In this document: piece by piece, positions 20,127 through 32,103 of the stretch
Layout of the letters: every line of letters starts with the position of its first letter
Position numbering within the stretch: the first letter of the stretch is position 1
Assembly (NCBI GenBank): GCA_030280995.1
Contig: JASXTE010000013.1
Span: 11,315,001-11,379,000 of the forward strand
Reading direction: 5' to 3'
DNA: 64,000 nucleotides
DNA from: Hemileia vastatrix
Taxonomy: Eukaryota > Basidiomycota > Pucciniomycetes > Pucciniales > Zaghouaniaceae
Notes under the pieces: generated by a model
The model's input: only the letters and a program-made list of their open reading frames with translations
The model's database searches: none
What the model was told of the DNA's origin: nothing
Made by a program: the position numbers and the translations under genes

Positions 20127-20969
20127 TTTTCACTCCAATGAAGAATGTCCCCATTCTTAAATTTGCATATTTGATCAAACACATATTCATTTCCACTTCA
20201 TCCTTCTCAACATGAAGAAATTATGAAGAGTGGATTACTAATGCAAGGTTTTTATACTGTTGTAGAAATATTTAAAAGGGATTATTTGTTCTGACAGCTC
20301 CTTTTTTCTTCTAAAATTTGATTCTTTAGTGCAGATAAAATAAATTTCCAATTGTTTAATTTTCTGTCTGACTTTATCAAAATAAGCTTGTAACAGTAAT
20401 ATTTTCTTTGTGATGATTCCACTACTGAGAGAAAATTTTGAATCTCTTCTTACTCCTCTCTACCAATCTCTACATTGTCACAGCATGAGAGAGTGGGCTC
20501 ATCACCCACTGAGATGAACACTTTGATTCCATTCTTGCCATAAGGTCCTCCAAGCTTCCACCTAAATGGTTTAACAAAGAGACCCACTAATATTTCAACT
20601 CCTATCCAACTTCAATGATTAAACATTGCAACAATCAAATTATTTTACAACTATTTAAACCACTCCTAAAATTTTATCAGAACTCTTCATATTTTCCAGA
20701 CTTTCTTAGCAACTTTATTTTCAGCCTTTATCAATCTCCACTAATAAAATTTAAAATCTCCATCTTTCTTTTCCGATAATAAAATAAGTTCATCTTATGA
20801 AATCTTCATTTCATAAAGTTAGTTGCATCATATAGATCAATGACTGAGTTGTCTAAATGAGTGAGTACAAGTATGAGTACTGATGAACCAGTAATAAATT
20901 AAAAATTACTGCATTGATTATTCAAATAGATTAAAATTCCCTTCTAAAAACCTTTGTCAGCCAAAATTT
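20127..20969. other. Unassigned AT-rich stretch
   Basis: No coding frame or repeat recognised. It may be the 5' part of the element whose leader starts near 20970. Confidence 0.3.
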
Positions 20970-21200
20970 TAATCAAGTTCCAGTTTATAGTCTTGGTGGA
21001 CTACACTTCTGCAAATCCCTACATAAATTATCTATATAAAGATTGAATTTCCAGTTTAATGTCTTGATGGACCAAAGAGAAATTAATTTCCAGTTTATGG
21101 CCATAGTGGACCAAAGTCTTGTAGTTAATTCCAGTTTTAGGTCATGATGGACAAAAAATTGTTGAATTGATAGTTTAAGGTCATGGAGGACCAAAAATTC
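20970..21200 (+). repeat. Leader-like tandem array, about five degenerate 36-72 bp units
   Basis: Units begin TTCCAGTTTA and contain GTC(A/T)TGRTGGACCAAA, near 20978, 21050, 21089, 21130 and 21166. The array lies just before a putative primer-binding site and a gag-like start, the position held by a different CAGTTGA array in G. Confidence 0.6.
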
Positions 21201-21220
21201 CATTGATTCCAGCTGCCAAC

Positions 21221-21237
21221 TGGTGTCCTTGAGCCCC
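21221..21237 (+). other. Possible primer-binding site
   Basis: TGGTGTCCTTGAGCCCC begins with TGG and lies about 80 bp before the gag-like ATG. There is no second copy for comparison. Confidence 0.3.
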
Positions 21238-21319
21238 AAATTTTGTCACTATCCTTTTTCTCCATTTTCTATCCTTCTATCTAGGTTATCTTTTTCATCT
21301 TAATTATCAACTTTTCAAG

Positions 21320-22445
21320 ATGACTCCTTCCAACTTCACTGCTTCTAAAGATCAAGCCTGTCACTACTTCTCCTTAATCCATCAAGAGTACACCTACATC
21401 TACAACCTGAAAAGACACACTCACAACAGGGCCAAATTCAATTTTTTGAAAAGAAGTGAAAATTCCCTCACCTCAAATACGTTACCTTCTCATTTTCAGA
21501 AACCAGCTTTTCTTCCCTCTGTCATCATTCTAATCCATCTCCTAAATCCACTTCATCCAAAATTCTGGCTCCTTTTACACCTTCTGCCTTTTTGAAAACT
21601 CCTTCTGACTCTGAATCCCTGGGTTCTCTTTTATCTGCTCTTCTTGCTGCTCCATCTCTTTAATAAAGGCTTTCTTATACCATCCCTACAGCTCCTTCTT
21701 CTCCTAAAACTATTTTAAATCCGTCTAATTCTTTTCTGGATTTTTCTCCTTCTCCATCAAATATCCCTCCACCACCTATAACAGAGCCTATACCTCCTCA
21801 ACCTAAATTCTGCAGCCACCATTATCCTTCTTCTACTTCTTCAAAAAATAACTTCAGATTTCCTAGTCCTCCAGTATAGCATAGTAAGAAAAGTTGAAGT
21901 ACTATAGTTAAGGTCCATCTATTCATACCCAACCTTCCAACTGCCTAAAATTTCTTAAACCTCCTTCTTATCACAACATACTAAACCCCTACTCATCTCT
22001 TATTGAAGAGAAATTTCTACCAAGTCTGCCTTTGAATGTTGATCTTGAAACTATTGATTCTAGTGAGTAACAAAAATATTTCTTCTTTCACTCTGAATTT
22101 TAAAATATTTTATGTTTCATGATGATTTAACACAGATTCTTCTGGATCTATTTATTCTCTATCTGCTTTTTATATTCTGGATCCAGAACCAAATTCTGCC
22201 TCTGTAAAATATCATGAGGTTGCCAAACAACAATATTCAATGTTTATATTTAATCTGGCTCATTATAAAGATTACCCCCCTAAATATTTAGCATAATTAT
22301 ATTCCAGGGAACAAGTCTTGGGATGTCATCTTAAAATTGTCACTTGCTTTGAGTACCAACAAGATTTTCAAATTGATTTAATAAAGAAATCACTAGATAT
22401 TCTCCTGAAGCTTTCACCATGCCTTCTTTGTCAAAAGAAAAATTC
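21320..22445 (+). pseudogene. Decayed gag-like reading frame of an unclassified element
   Basis: The ATG at 21320 gives MTPSNFTASKDQACHYFSLI, basic for about 50 codons, then a frame change into Ser/Pro-rich sequence (LKTPSDSESLGSLLSALLAA, PSPSNIPPPP). A later stretch near 22140-22300 reads DSSGSIYSLSAFYILDPEPN and EVAKQQYSMFIFNLAHYKDY before the coding signal fades. The layout leader, primer site, basic Ser/Pro-rich N-terminus and helical segment fits a retroelement gag. It matches neither family 1 nor family 2 by eye. A degraded host gene cannot be excluded. Confidence 0.4.
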
Positions 22446-22598
22446 TATGGCCCTTCTGACTCCTTAATATACAAATAAAAGAAAATATATAAAAATATAT
22501 AAAATCATTTAAATTTGATATTTTTACTTTGTTAATCTATCTTTTTTTTCTTTAAACACCAAAATTAAATTTGTAATGTATTATTTTGAAATTAAAGG

Positions 22599-22622
22599 TA
22601 TATATATATATATATATATATA
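22599..22622. repeat. (TA)n microsatellite
   Basis: Twelve TA dinucleotides. Confidence 0.95.
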
Positions 22623-22955
22623 TTAAATAATTTTATGAAATTGAAAACAATAAAAAATATTTTTAAAAGATTTCCCCTAGCTATTTGATGATCCAGACCC
22701 CTGAAATCATACCCACATCCAAAAACACCTTGATTATGGAATACACAGGAAAGAAATTATAAAAATATATAAATAATTTTTGAAGAATCTAAAAAACAAG
22801 AAAAACAATAAAGAGAAATGATCAATGGGTGTTCTATCTCCAATTTTTAAAGATTATTGGAGAACACCAGTGAGTATTATTACTTAACAAACTAATTTTT
22901 ATTAAAATTGGAATTGTAATAAAATAACAGAAAATTCTGCATAAATTTCAGAAAA

Positions 22956-22990
22956 AAAATTAAATTAAATTAAATTAAATTAAATTAAAT
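22956..22990. repeat. (TAAAT)n microsatellite
   Basis: About seven copies of the pentamer, just before the similarity of E begins. Confidence 0.95.
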
Positions 22991-23029
22991 TATATAAGAT
23001 AAATTCTTGAACCAGGAATTGGAATGAGC

Positions 23030-23944
23030 GTTCTGGTTGTCCAAAGATGGGTAGGCCTTTGAAGTGCATATTTGGGGCTGTTTGGTATGTAGGGTAAGTT
23101 GGGGTTATGGTGTTTTTATTGATTTTTTGTTAGATGTTAGAGGATATGTTGTGTTTTTAGAGGCTTAAGCTAGGATCAATAATTATGTCTCAGCTTAATT
23201 CCCTTTCTTTTATCCTCATTTTGGTATGTGTTGTGCATGATAAACTTGTTTTTAAGTGTAGTTACTGTTGTTTGTTGTTTTAGAGGGCATTTCTGGGTTT
23301 TTTGGGCGTTTAAGGGCTTAAAAGCAGTGGGCCATCTCTAGGTGGCCATCCAGCCTTCAAGAAGCTTCTCCAACTGCGCATGTGGAAGTGCCTAAAGGCA
23401 CTTCTATGCATTCAGGAAGGTCAGAAAGCTATACTTGGCTAGCAACCTTTTAACGTGGTCTGTGTGTTAGAGATTAAAAAAAGAAAAAAGGGGAGCTTTA
23501 TTTATCATCAACCATCTGGGATAGCAGGAATCTCTGTGATTCACTGTTTTTATGTGATTTTTGGCATCTTTTGGCTGGGTTGTGAAATGGTTAGTTCTTA
23601 CTTGACCTTAACTCTTGTCACTTTTCTCTGGTATAGTATTTAAAACTATATAAAGTATCTTCTTTCTCTGGTGTGGATTTGCAACCTGCATCAAGTATAT
23701 TGCTTTCTCTGGTGTGGAAATTGGTCTATATTTCAGTTCTTTGGTGTGGTAGTCTGTCTGAGGACTACTTACTTGAGTGATCATACAGTCAAGTGTGTTG
23801 AAAAGGGGTTTTAGAAATCAAGACTCAATTTACTTTAGCAGGTAAACCTCACTTTATTTTTTTAAAGGACAGGGGATTTTCTCTATGGTTTTTCTCTAAC
23901 TCCCTTGGTCAAGGCCTTTAGCCAGAACTATAGGATTGTCTACA
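23030..23944 (+). repeat. 5' LTR, distal part, element E
   Basis: It matches D upstream of its primer site: spaced TCTCTGGTGTGGATTTG units, GTCTGTCTGAGGACTACTT and GGACAGGGGATTTTCTCT, ending GTCTACA at 23944. The LTR start was not identified. Confidence 0.55.
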
Positions 23945-23948
23945 TTTC

Positions 23949-23965
23949 TGGCACCCATCATGGGG
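23949..23965 (+). other. Primer-binding site, element E
   Basis: TGGCACCCATCATGGGG, 4 bases after the LTR end, a mutated version of the D site. Confidence 0.65.
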
Positions 23966-24074
23966 TAGGACCTTCTGGTTCTTTGGAGTCCTTGTTGTCT
24001 TTGGTTGGCCCTTTTGTGGTGGTTTTTTTTGGAACTTTGTGATTTTGGTTTGGAGGTATTTCTTCTGGTTACTC

Positions 24075-25370
24075 TATTCCTGTGGTGACTTTCAGTTGAG
24101 AGGGAGGCCCTCCTGCTGTGGTGGCTGGGGAGTGTGTAAAGATTAAAATTGGGATGAGATTAAGTCTATTGGGAAGATGCAAAGTGGTTTTTGGAGAAGT
24201 ATTAGGCTGGAACTGGGGTGAATGGTGCTTCTTACTGGATATGGTGAAAAAAATCATTTTTTCATTGGGGATAGGACAGTGGAGAAGGAGGTGTATCCAT
24301 GTCTGGTTCAAAGAAGAGGGATTGGAAGTTTTTGTGTAGGTAAATGGTGGATAGATGGGGGGTCAGATTTACTATGTTGGATCTGAATAAGGCAGTCAGT
24401 GAATGGCAATATTATGGTGATGTGGATAATCTGTATAGTTACAGGAAGTTTATGTTGCTGTTTGACCTTGTGGTGGAGTTTTTGGTGGAAGTAGAGGACT
24501 TGGCACATGAAAATTCTGTAAAGGATATTTTTTGTCTTCCCTGGCTAAGTATTTCATGATGGATTTTTTGAAGGAGCTGTCAAGGAAGGAGAGGATGAAG
24601 ACTCTGGCTAATGGGGACCAGAAGCTGCCTGCCTTAGACAAGGTGAAGGAGGCTGTGGAGTCCTATTTGAAATTATTATCTGTGGACACCTATCTGGAGG
24701 GGTGTGCCAAGTATGTCAGAAATGTCAGTGAGGCTTTGACTGAGGAGAAGGAAAAGGTTAAGAAGGAGGAGAAGAAGGTGGTGAAGGATCCTAAAGAGGA
24801 GAGGGACCCAGTGATGGAGAAATTGGTGGATTTAACCAAGCAATTGCACATCTTTGTGCAGGAGACTCAGAAGAAAAATAGGGCCTCAATGCAGCAGTCC
24901 AAGCCTTTTGAGAGGAGGGCTGGTGGTAGTAGTGATCCTTGGGTGTTATTTTAGTGTAGTAGGAGGGCGCACAAGTCAAATAATTGTTGGGCTCTGAACA
25001 AAGATGTGTCAGAGGGAAAGGTGAAATTTTATGGTAGGGTGTTTAAGTTCCCTGATGGTTCTTTTGTGAAGCCTAGTGAGGGGAGGCTCCTGTGGATTTG
25101 GTCAGAAGAAGGGGTGGCTCCAATCAAAGGAGGCCAAGGTTTGAGGAGATTCCTGATGAGGGGAAGTCTTCTGGTAAGGAGAGTGTTGATGTAAAGGGGA
25201 AAAGTAAGGGGGTCAATTAGGTCTCTTTTTCTACTTCTTATGGTAGTTTGGAGTCGTATTCTTGTGAAGGACAGTCAAGGAGGGAATGTTTGGCTGGTGG
25301 TTATTATGTTGATGCTGGGAGAGTGAATAGGCCCAAGAGCACTTCACAGGCTCAGTCTAAACCCAGGGAT
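24075..25370 (+). pseudogene. gag: Gag remnant, element E
   Basis: Segments aligning with D gag: WGVRFTMLDLNKAVSEWQ (24350-24420), FLVEVEDLAHEN (24480-24515), MDFLKELSRKERMKTLANGD (24555-24620), a Lys-rich tail (24730-24800), then RRAHKSNNCW, a broken CCHC knuckle whose first cysteine is lost to a stop near 24953. A linker GKVKFYGRVFKFPDGSFVKP follows. At least three frameshifts and several stops are present. Confidence 0.75.
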
Positions 25371-26419
25371 CCCTAGGTGGATATAAAGATGGAGGCCAGG
25401 AGGAAGGTTAGCAAGGAGGATCTGTACATGATGCAGAAGGGAACGGAAGGTATGGTCCCACCAAGTTATAGTTACATTGATCTGAATGGGGATAAAATGC
25501 CAATAGATTTGAATTCTGACTCTGAGGGGGATGTTCCTTTGGCCTCTTTGCCAAATCCCAGTGGGGACAGGGTCACAATTGATGAGTCTGGTTTGGTTCC
25601 TGTGGTAAAGAAACCTGTGGATAGAGGTGATGGACTTCAAGAGGCATCAAGGCCTAAGGTGGGGAAACCAAAAGCCCATTTTGAGAGGCCATTGGTTTCA
25701 GGGAGAGTTGAGTGGCAGATTCTGTGTTGGAGAAGATAAATCAAGGGATTATATTCTTGACTTATGGGGAGAAATTTTCTATCAGTCCTGGTTTGGCTGA
25801 GAACCAAAAGAAGATGTTGACCAGGAGAAGGGTTTCTTCTGGGGAGGTAGAGTCTGTTTGTGATTCTTCTGAGAAGTTTGGAGAGAATATGGAGACTTAT
25901 TTCTCTGATCCTCTGGAGTTTTTCAATGTCACTCTGAATGGCAAGGCCATCAGAGCTTTGGTTGATTCTGGTTCTCAGATCAATCTTATTCTTTATCTGA
26001 GGTAACTCAATTGGGACTCCCCATCAAAACTTGTATTGGTAGGAATTTGAGAGGGATTGGTGGACATGTGACTGATTTAATGAGAACAGCAGAGTTTGTG
26101 AAGCTGGATGTTGGTGGAGCTTAGGGGAGGGTGCACTTTTATCTTGCAAAAGGAAATTTTAGGGCAGTTTTTGGTGGCTCATTTTTAATGGATTTTGCAG
26201 CCATGATTGGGGATAAACCTGGAGTTGGTATCAGCTTGGAGTTTAGCCCTGAATATGAGGTTGAGTTCACCTGGTGAAGAGGTTTGTTATACTAGGCATG
26301 GGCTAAGCTCTATTTGTCATTGTCTTGATTCCTGTGAGAGGAAAAGAGATTATAGGGCAGCTTCTGGTCTCTTGGAAGATGGCTCAGGCTCTGATGGAGA
26401 GCCTTATTTTTCAGAGTAG
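25371..26419 (+). pseudogene. pro: Gag-protease linker and protease, element E
   Basis: Contains DLYMMQKGTEGMVPPSY, KPKAHFERPLVSG, SISPGLAENQKKMLTRRRVS and the active site ALVDSGSQINLI near 25960-25990, then a frameshift. Remnants of VGGA...GSFLMDF follow (about 26110-26200), then ISLEFSPEYEVEFTW-like sequence and RAASGLLEDGSG. The terminal TAG (26417) coincides with the protease stop of D, and pol continues in the -1 frame. Confidence 0.75.
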
Positions 26420-26482
26420 GTGGGTCTGATCACCCAAGTATTGCAATCTCTCCCCTTTCAGTGGAAATCCCAGGTTGCAGTA
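26405..26482 (+). promoter_or_regulatory. Pro/pol frameshift region, element E
   Basis: TAT TTT TCA GAG TAG: the heptamer is degraded (T TTT TCA) compared with D. The downstream stem (26439-26448 with 26473-26482) still pairs at all ten positions, with two G-U pairs and a compensating A-U to G-C change relative to D. Confidence 0.45.
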
Positions 26483-26639
26483 GGTCAGCTCATTTGAAGA
26501 TAGTCCAAGTAGATTTTTAGCTTTCTTTGTAAAATTTTTATCTTCTCTGCAAGTATTCTTCAAGTTTTTTATAAAGTCTCAGTTCATATAATGGTTTAAA
26601 GATTAATTTTTTTCAAGTTCAAGAGAAAAGATGGGGTAT

Positions 26640-28200
26640 ATGTCTGTTGAATTGAAAAGCTTTGGCGCAGTAAGATTGGGGTCTAAAAGTAATTCCTCCC
26701 AATTGTGCACTTCTAGGGTTTTTTATACATCTTTCAAAAGGAATTACCTTGTCCACAAATTTGAGAAATTGTGAAACCCTGGTTTCTGTTTTACGGAAGG
26801 CGCCCCATAAAGAAAAGAAGAAAAAAAATCTGAAGATAAAGAAGAAAGAAGATCAAAAAAAACTATTTCAAGATTATTTGGTTGAAAAGGTGAAGGGTGA
26901 TGGATGTGTTGGAAGTGATAGAATTGAGGTTGTTAATGAGAAGGAAAATAGGAATGTTGAATGGAAAAGCTTTGGGGTCTACAAATAAGTCCTCCCAATT
27001 TTGCACTGCTAGGGTTTCTTCTACACCTTTCAAAAACATTACCTTGGCCACTCCTGTGAGAATTGGAGAAGACCCTGTTTGTTTCTTTAGTAATATTGAA
27101 GAAGCCCCTGTTGAGGCTGAAGATTTGGAAGTGGATGCTGCTAAGTACAAGAAGGTATCAGTGAAGGTTGGGCCTATCAATGATCCTATGCCAGTTGGAT
27201 TGAACCTGCCTTTTAAGAAGCCTCCTTTTTCAAGAGATCCTTATGTGACACCTTTAGTGAATAATCTACCTGATTCTGTGGAAGCTTCTAGGATTACTGG
27301 GAAAGGTTGGAGGTTGTGAATTTTCATCATGATGAGTGGTTATCTGAGGAGGAGAGAAAGTTTTTGTTGTATGTGATGGTGTTGAGAAAAAAGGCAATTG
27401 CTTTTGTGGAGGAGGAAAGAGGTGTGTTAAAGCATTATTATGGCTCACCTTATTTGATTCCAGTGGTTTGTCATGAGACTTTGAAAATCAAACCAATTAC
27501 AATCCCTGCTGCTATAAGGGTTGATTTTGTGGAGATTGTCAGGGAAAGGGTCAGGACAGGGTTGTATGAAAATTCAACCTCAAGTTATTATAGTCCTGAG
27601 TTCTGTTTCAAGAAACATAATAGCAAGCTTAGGGTGGTTCATGATCTCAGGGCCTTGAATAGAGTGACTATCAATGATTCTGGAATGCCACCAAGTGCAG
27701 AGAATTTTGTGGAGGATTTTCTTGGAGGGGTGTGTTATAGTTTGGGTGATATTATGGGTGTTTATGATGAGAGGTAAATCAATGTGTACTCTAGGCCTAT
27801 CACAACTTTTGATACTCCTTTGTTAAAATTCAATTGACCAGGTTACCTCAAGGAGCTACTAATTCTGTTTTTTTTACTAGGCACTGATGGCTTGGATTTT
27901 TCAGGATGAAATACCAAGTTATTCTGGGATTTTTATTGATGATGGTGGAATTAAAGAACTGAAATCAGATTATGGTAATAATGTATTGAAGGAAATCCCT
28001 GGTATTAGGAATTTTATGTGGGAGTATGTTGTAACACTGGAGAGACTTTTATTTAAGATAGAGGAGGCTGTTTTGATTGTGTCTGGGTCAAAGTTTAGCT
28101 TTTGTGTCCCAGCGTTGGAGATTTTGGGTCATGTGGTGTGCAAGGAGGGTAGGATTATGACAAAGAAGAAGGTTAATAAAATTTAAGAATTTCCAAGAGC
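26640..28200 (+). pseudogene. pol: Connector and reverse transcriptase, element E
   Basis: Two copies of a module (KSFGAVRLGSKSNSSQLCTS near 26655; WKSFGVYK near 26960) precede RT, as in D. RT parts include FSRDPYVTPLVNNLP, KLRVVHDLRALNRVTINDSG (27630-27690) and LGDIMGVYDE. The catalytic motif is IFIDDGGIKE (about 27930), with FIDDGG replacing the usual YIDD. Then SKFSFCVPALEILGHVVCKEG. Frameshifts and stops lie at about 27300, 27775 and 28185. Confidence 0.8.
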
Positions 28201-28950
28201 AAAGAATACCACTGAGGTCAGGGAATTCTTAGGTGTTTTTGTTTATGTGAGTATTATTATTAAGGACTTCCCTTGTTGGAGGAACCTTTAAAGAAGCTTA
28301 CCAGAAAGGAGGCTGATTGGGAGTGGGATGATTATTGTGAAGAGGAATTTGTGAAGTTAAAGAAGGTGGTAGGGTAGAATATTTGTTATAATTAGTTGGA
28401 TTATGGTGTTGGGGCTGGGAAGATTTATTTGGCTGTGGATTCAAGTTATATTCCTGCTGGTGCTGTTCTCTCTCAGGAAGATAAAGATGGGATGGTCAGG
28501 CCAGTAAGGTATGAATCTGTGGTTTTTAATGAGGTGGAATCTAGGTATTCTCAGCCAACCTTCGAGCTCTGAGGTGTGGAACAAATCTTGAAGAAGTTGC
28601 AGACTGATATTTGGGGGCAGAATTTTGAGCTTCAGGTGGATGCTTAATCCTTGGTGCAGATTATAAACACTCCTAGTCTTTCAAAGGATCCTATAACTAT
28701 GTGGGCTGCATTTATCCAACTTTTCTCCTTTGATTTGGTACATAAACCAGGCAAAACTTTCACAATGCCAGATGGATTGTCAAGAAGACCACCAACAGAT
28801 AAAGATACAGAATCAGAAGAGTTTTATGAAGATTTTCCAGTGGTAAGGGCCAGCACAAGAGGTGCTGAAGATTTTTCAACCCTCCCCTTTGAGTTTAAAC
28901 TGGCTGGAACTGATCTTTATTCTGGTGGTCAGGATATTTTTATTGATTAA
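28200..28950 (+). pseudogene. RNase H remnant, element E
   Basis: Plus-strand remnants of the connection region, then LAVDSSYIPAGAVLSQEDKD (28430-28490), RPVRYESVVFNEVESRYSQP and the tail SFDLVHKPGKTFTMPDGLSR (about 28728-28790), all matching D. In-frame stops are frequent. Confidence 0.75.
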
Positions 28951-28979
28951 GAAGGGGCTTTTGTTTGGGATGGCTCAAA

Positions 28980-30430
28980 TTTAGAAAATGGTGTTTTTTT
29001 TTGGTACAGTGGATTCTTTAAAAATCAGTGGAAAGAGAAGGAAGTACCCAAATATAAAGATTGGTGTCCTGGATGGGTGGATAAATTGGCCCATGTGCAT
29101 ACTGGACAGGGTTTTGCTCTTGGATGTTATTTTTTTGAATTTTGAAGACAAGACCTGGGGTATGTCTTGGTTTTTTTTTCTTATGGTGGAATATCTGTTG
29201 ACATTGGAGGGTCCAGATAGTTGTGATGATGATACTTGGTTAGCAACCAAGAAAAAGAGTCCTGGCTTTTATGTGTCAGGGAGATGGTTAATGAGGAGGA
29301 GGCTTCCGAATCCACAAGTTGTAGTGACTCAGAAGAAGGGTCAAGAGGTGTTTTTGAAGTATTTTCATGAAAACCTTGGTCATAGAGGCTTTGGGGAGAC
29401 TTATAGAACAGTAGCAGACATATTTTGGTGGCCTGGTATGAAGTTGTCTGTGAAGTTTTGGGCTCAATTTTGTGAAGAGTGTCAAAAAGGAAGTCACTTG
29501 AAACTAAAAGAAATTGGTCATGCTACTGGAGAAATAACTGTGTTTGGAAGAGTTAGTTTTGATGCAGTGAAAATTTAGGACGGAAGGTATAAATATTTGA
29601 TTGTGGACAGCGATGATTTATCTGGTTGTGTTGAGGCAGTGCCTCTGGTTAACTTGACTTCCAAGAATGTGGCACAGTTTTTGAAGAAGGAGTGGATTTA
29701 TAGGTGTAGGCTGATAAATTGGTCACTGATGATGGAGGGCCAGAGTTTGTAGCTTAATTTAAACAATTTTTTACTAGTTTTGGGTCAAAGGTGAGAGGAG
29801 ATACTCCTTATTATCCTGAAGATGAAGGCATGGTTGAAAGAGGACATCAAGCTTTGAAGGATGCTTTGGTCAAGATGAGTGGGAATAGTGCTAAAAAGTG
29901 GAGATATTATTTAGCTCTGGTTCTATTTGTTGACAGAATTACTGTCAAGAGAACTACTGGATATTCACCATATTAACTTATTTTTGGTAAGAAGGTGGGT
30001 TTACCAGTAGATTTGGAGGAAATTTCTTATTTGGGAATTGATTGGGATAAAGTTTGTTCAACTGAAGATTTGTTATGTGCCAGAATGAAGAAGCTTGAAG
30101 GAAAGGAGGAATTTCATGAAAAAGCCTATGAAAGGATGATGAAAATCAGGAATCAGTCAGTTAGATATTGGGATAAGAGGTTGGCTCACAGGTTGAGGAA
30201 TCCTTTAAAGCCTGGGTGGTTGGTGTTAGTGTATAATAGGTGTTTGGATAGTAGCAGGGGATGAAATGCTCTCTGACAGGTGAAATGGTCCTTATAGAGT
30301 CAGATCTCAACTCTCAGGTGTATCATATCAATTGGAGGAATTGGATGGGGAAGTCTTGAAGAAGAGATTGGCTTCTGACCAGGTTGAGAGGTTTTAACCC
30401 AGAGGCACAAGAAGGGAAGAAGATTAACTC
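28980..30430 (+). pseudogene. int: Integrase remnant, element E
   Basis: HENLGHRGFGETYRTVADIF with FWAQFCEECQKGS gives the zinc-binding domain. Core pieces are FGRVSFDAVKI (about 29540-29578), VTDDGGPEF (about 29730) and PEDEGMVERGHQALKDALVK (29815-29870), so positions of all three DDE residues are recognisable. Then KWRYYLALVLFVDRITVKRT and VDLEEISYLGIDWDKV, and the C-terminal KIRNQSVRYWDKRLAHRLRN. Nonfunctional through stops. Confidence 0.8.
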
Positions 30431-30737
30431 CACAATGAGGATAATCTATGAATAATTATTTTTATTGGGTTGTTTTGGTGGTGATGCTGTGTATCTTCTG
30501 TAAAGGAAACCCTTTGGTTAGTTGGTATTCAGGGGGGGGATCTAGATTTTATTTTGGCAAGTGTGGGGGTAACTGATGGGCTATCTTCTCTGTATAAAAG
30601 TTACCCTAGATTGTCTGTTTCCAACCCCTTCTCTTAATTTAGTTTAACCCTAGAATTGGTCTTCTTTAACAGGTTTTATTGGAATTTTTAAAGAAATATT
30701 ACTATAAATGAATCCCAATACCAACCAGGATCTCAGA

Positions 30738-32103
30738 TGTCTACTATTTTGAAAAATTATGATACTTTTCATCCTTTAAAAGTATTTAACTTCTCATATA
30801 ATTTTAATTTTAATATTTTCTTCAAGTTTGATAAGATTTTTTACCTATGAATATATAGAGTAAAAATCCAATATTATAAGAAATTTGTTGGCCAGTTCGT
30901 CTTGAAGATGGAGAAAAAGTAACAATGGAAAGAGGGAGACAAAGGAGAGGAAGAAGATAGAGGGAAAGGGAAAGGGAAAAGATGGACGATAAAGTAGTGG
31001 ACAAATAGACAAGAAGGGAGGAGGAGGATTGTACAGTTTATACTAGTAAGTGTTTTATTTACTCTCTTCTCTCTTAACAACTCTTAAATAATTAAATATT
31101 CTTAAAGCAACCTATTAATTGTATTTAATATTTAAGGGAACTGAACTGCCACTATTAACAATAAAATATAATATAATATTTAAAATAAGATGAGTAAGTA
31201 AGTGATGCGGCAAAAGGGGTTTACCAAGGGCCTTTTTATAGGCAATGGGACCTCCAAAGCGCTACAAACGACTATATACAAAATAGTAATGAGATGAAAC
31301 AAGAAGATCAAAGAAAATATTTGTAACATAGGAATTGAGAGAAAAATATACAAAAATAATAAAAATCCCAATTAAGAAAATAATTTTCCCACCACCAATT
31401 CCCAAATCAGTTAATTAAAAATAATGAGTAACTAAACAACCCTGTGAAATAAGAACTATGGGAAAAATAATTCAAAACAAGTATTACAATAGGTTTTCAG
31501 CATTTTTTAGTGAAACAAATAAAAAATTTTGACACAACAGGGTATGTAATCAATTTAATTCAGTGTAAATTAATATTAATTAGTTGTTTTAACTATGTAA
31601 TTAAATAACTAGTTTAAATGAAACAATTAATTAATTTAAATTGAGAATTTTTAATACTATTTTATTAAATAAGTTTTTTTATTATTATTCAATCTATCAT
31701 TGACACAATTAAGGGTCAAAAAAGCGCCACTAATTATTGATAATAGTTTATATGAAAGGTTTAATTACATATTTAAATTAAATAATTACTGTAATTACAA
31801 TATAAGATAATTAAAAAGATGTAATTATATTATAAAATTGTAATTAATTAATTATTTATTTATTAAATACATAAAAAATTTGTTCCTATATATGGAATAT
31901 GATAATTCAATTGATGTATATTTAATTTATATAATAATAAAATTAATATTAATTTTATTTTACTTGTAAAATAAAATATTTATATAATATATTATGTGAT
32001 ATAAATTAAATGTAAATACATAAGCTGTAAATATTATGTCCTCCTTTAATTTCAATAAATTTGTATGTATATTTACTGGGCTCCTGGAACAGCCTGGCTG
32101 ACA
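30738..32103 (-). repeat. Family-1 LTR, minus strand (about 1.37 kb)
   Basis: At 32103 the minus strand begins TGTCAGCCAGGCTG, as in A. A minus TATA (31240-31233) lies in GCCTATAAAAAGGCCC, matching A. The end is put at GTAGACA (30738) from family pattern. Flanking 5-mers do not match, so it is either a truncated element with a little leader (30690-30737) or has mutated ends. Confidence 0.55.
31233..31240 (-). promoter_or_regulatory. TATA box in minus-strand LTR
   Basis: TATAAAAA on the minus strand, in the same context as the TATA of A and G. Confidence 0.5.

Larger units (their letters stand above)
23030..30690 (+). mobile_element. Element E: dead family-2 Ty3/Gypsy copy
   Basis: It parallels D from the 5' LTR end through integrase and the 3' non-coding segment, with many stops and frameshifts but few large gaps. 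Similarity ends at about 30690, close to a minus-strand LTR. Confidence 0.85.
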
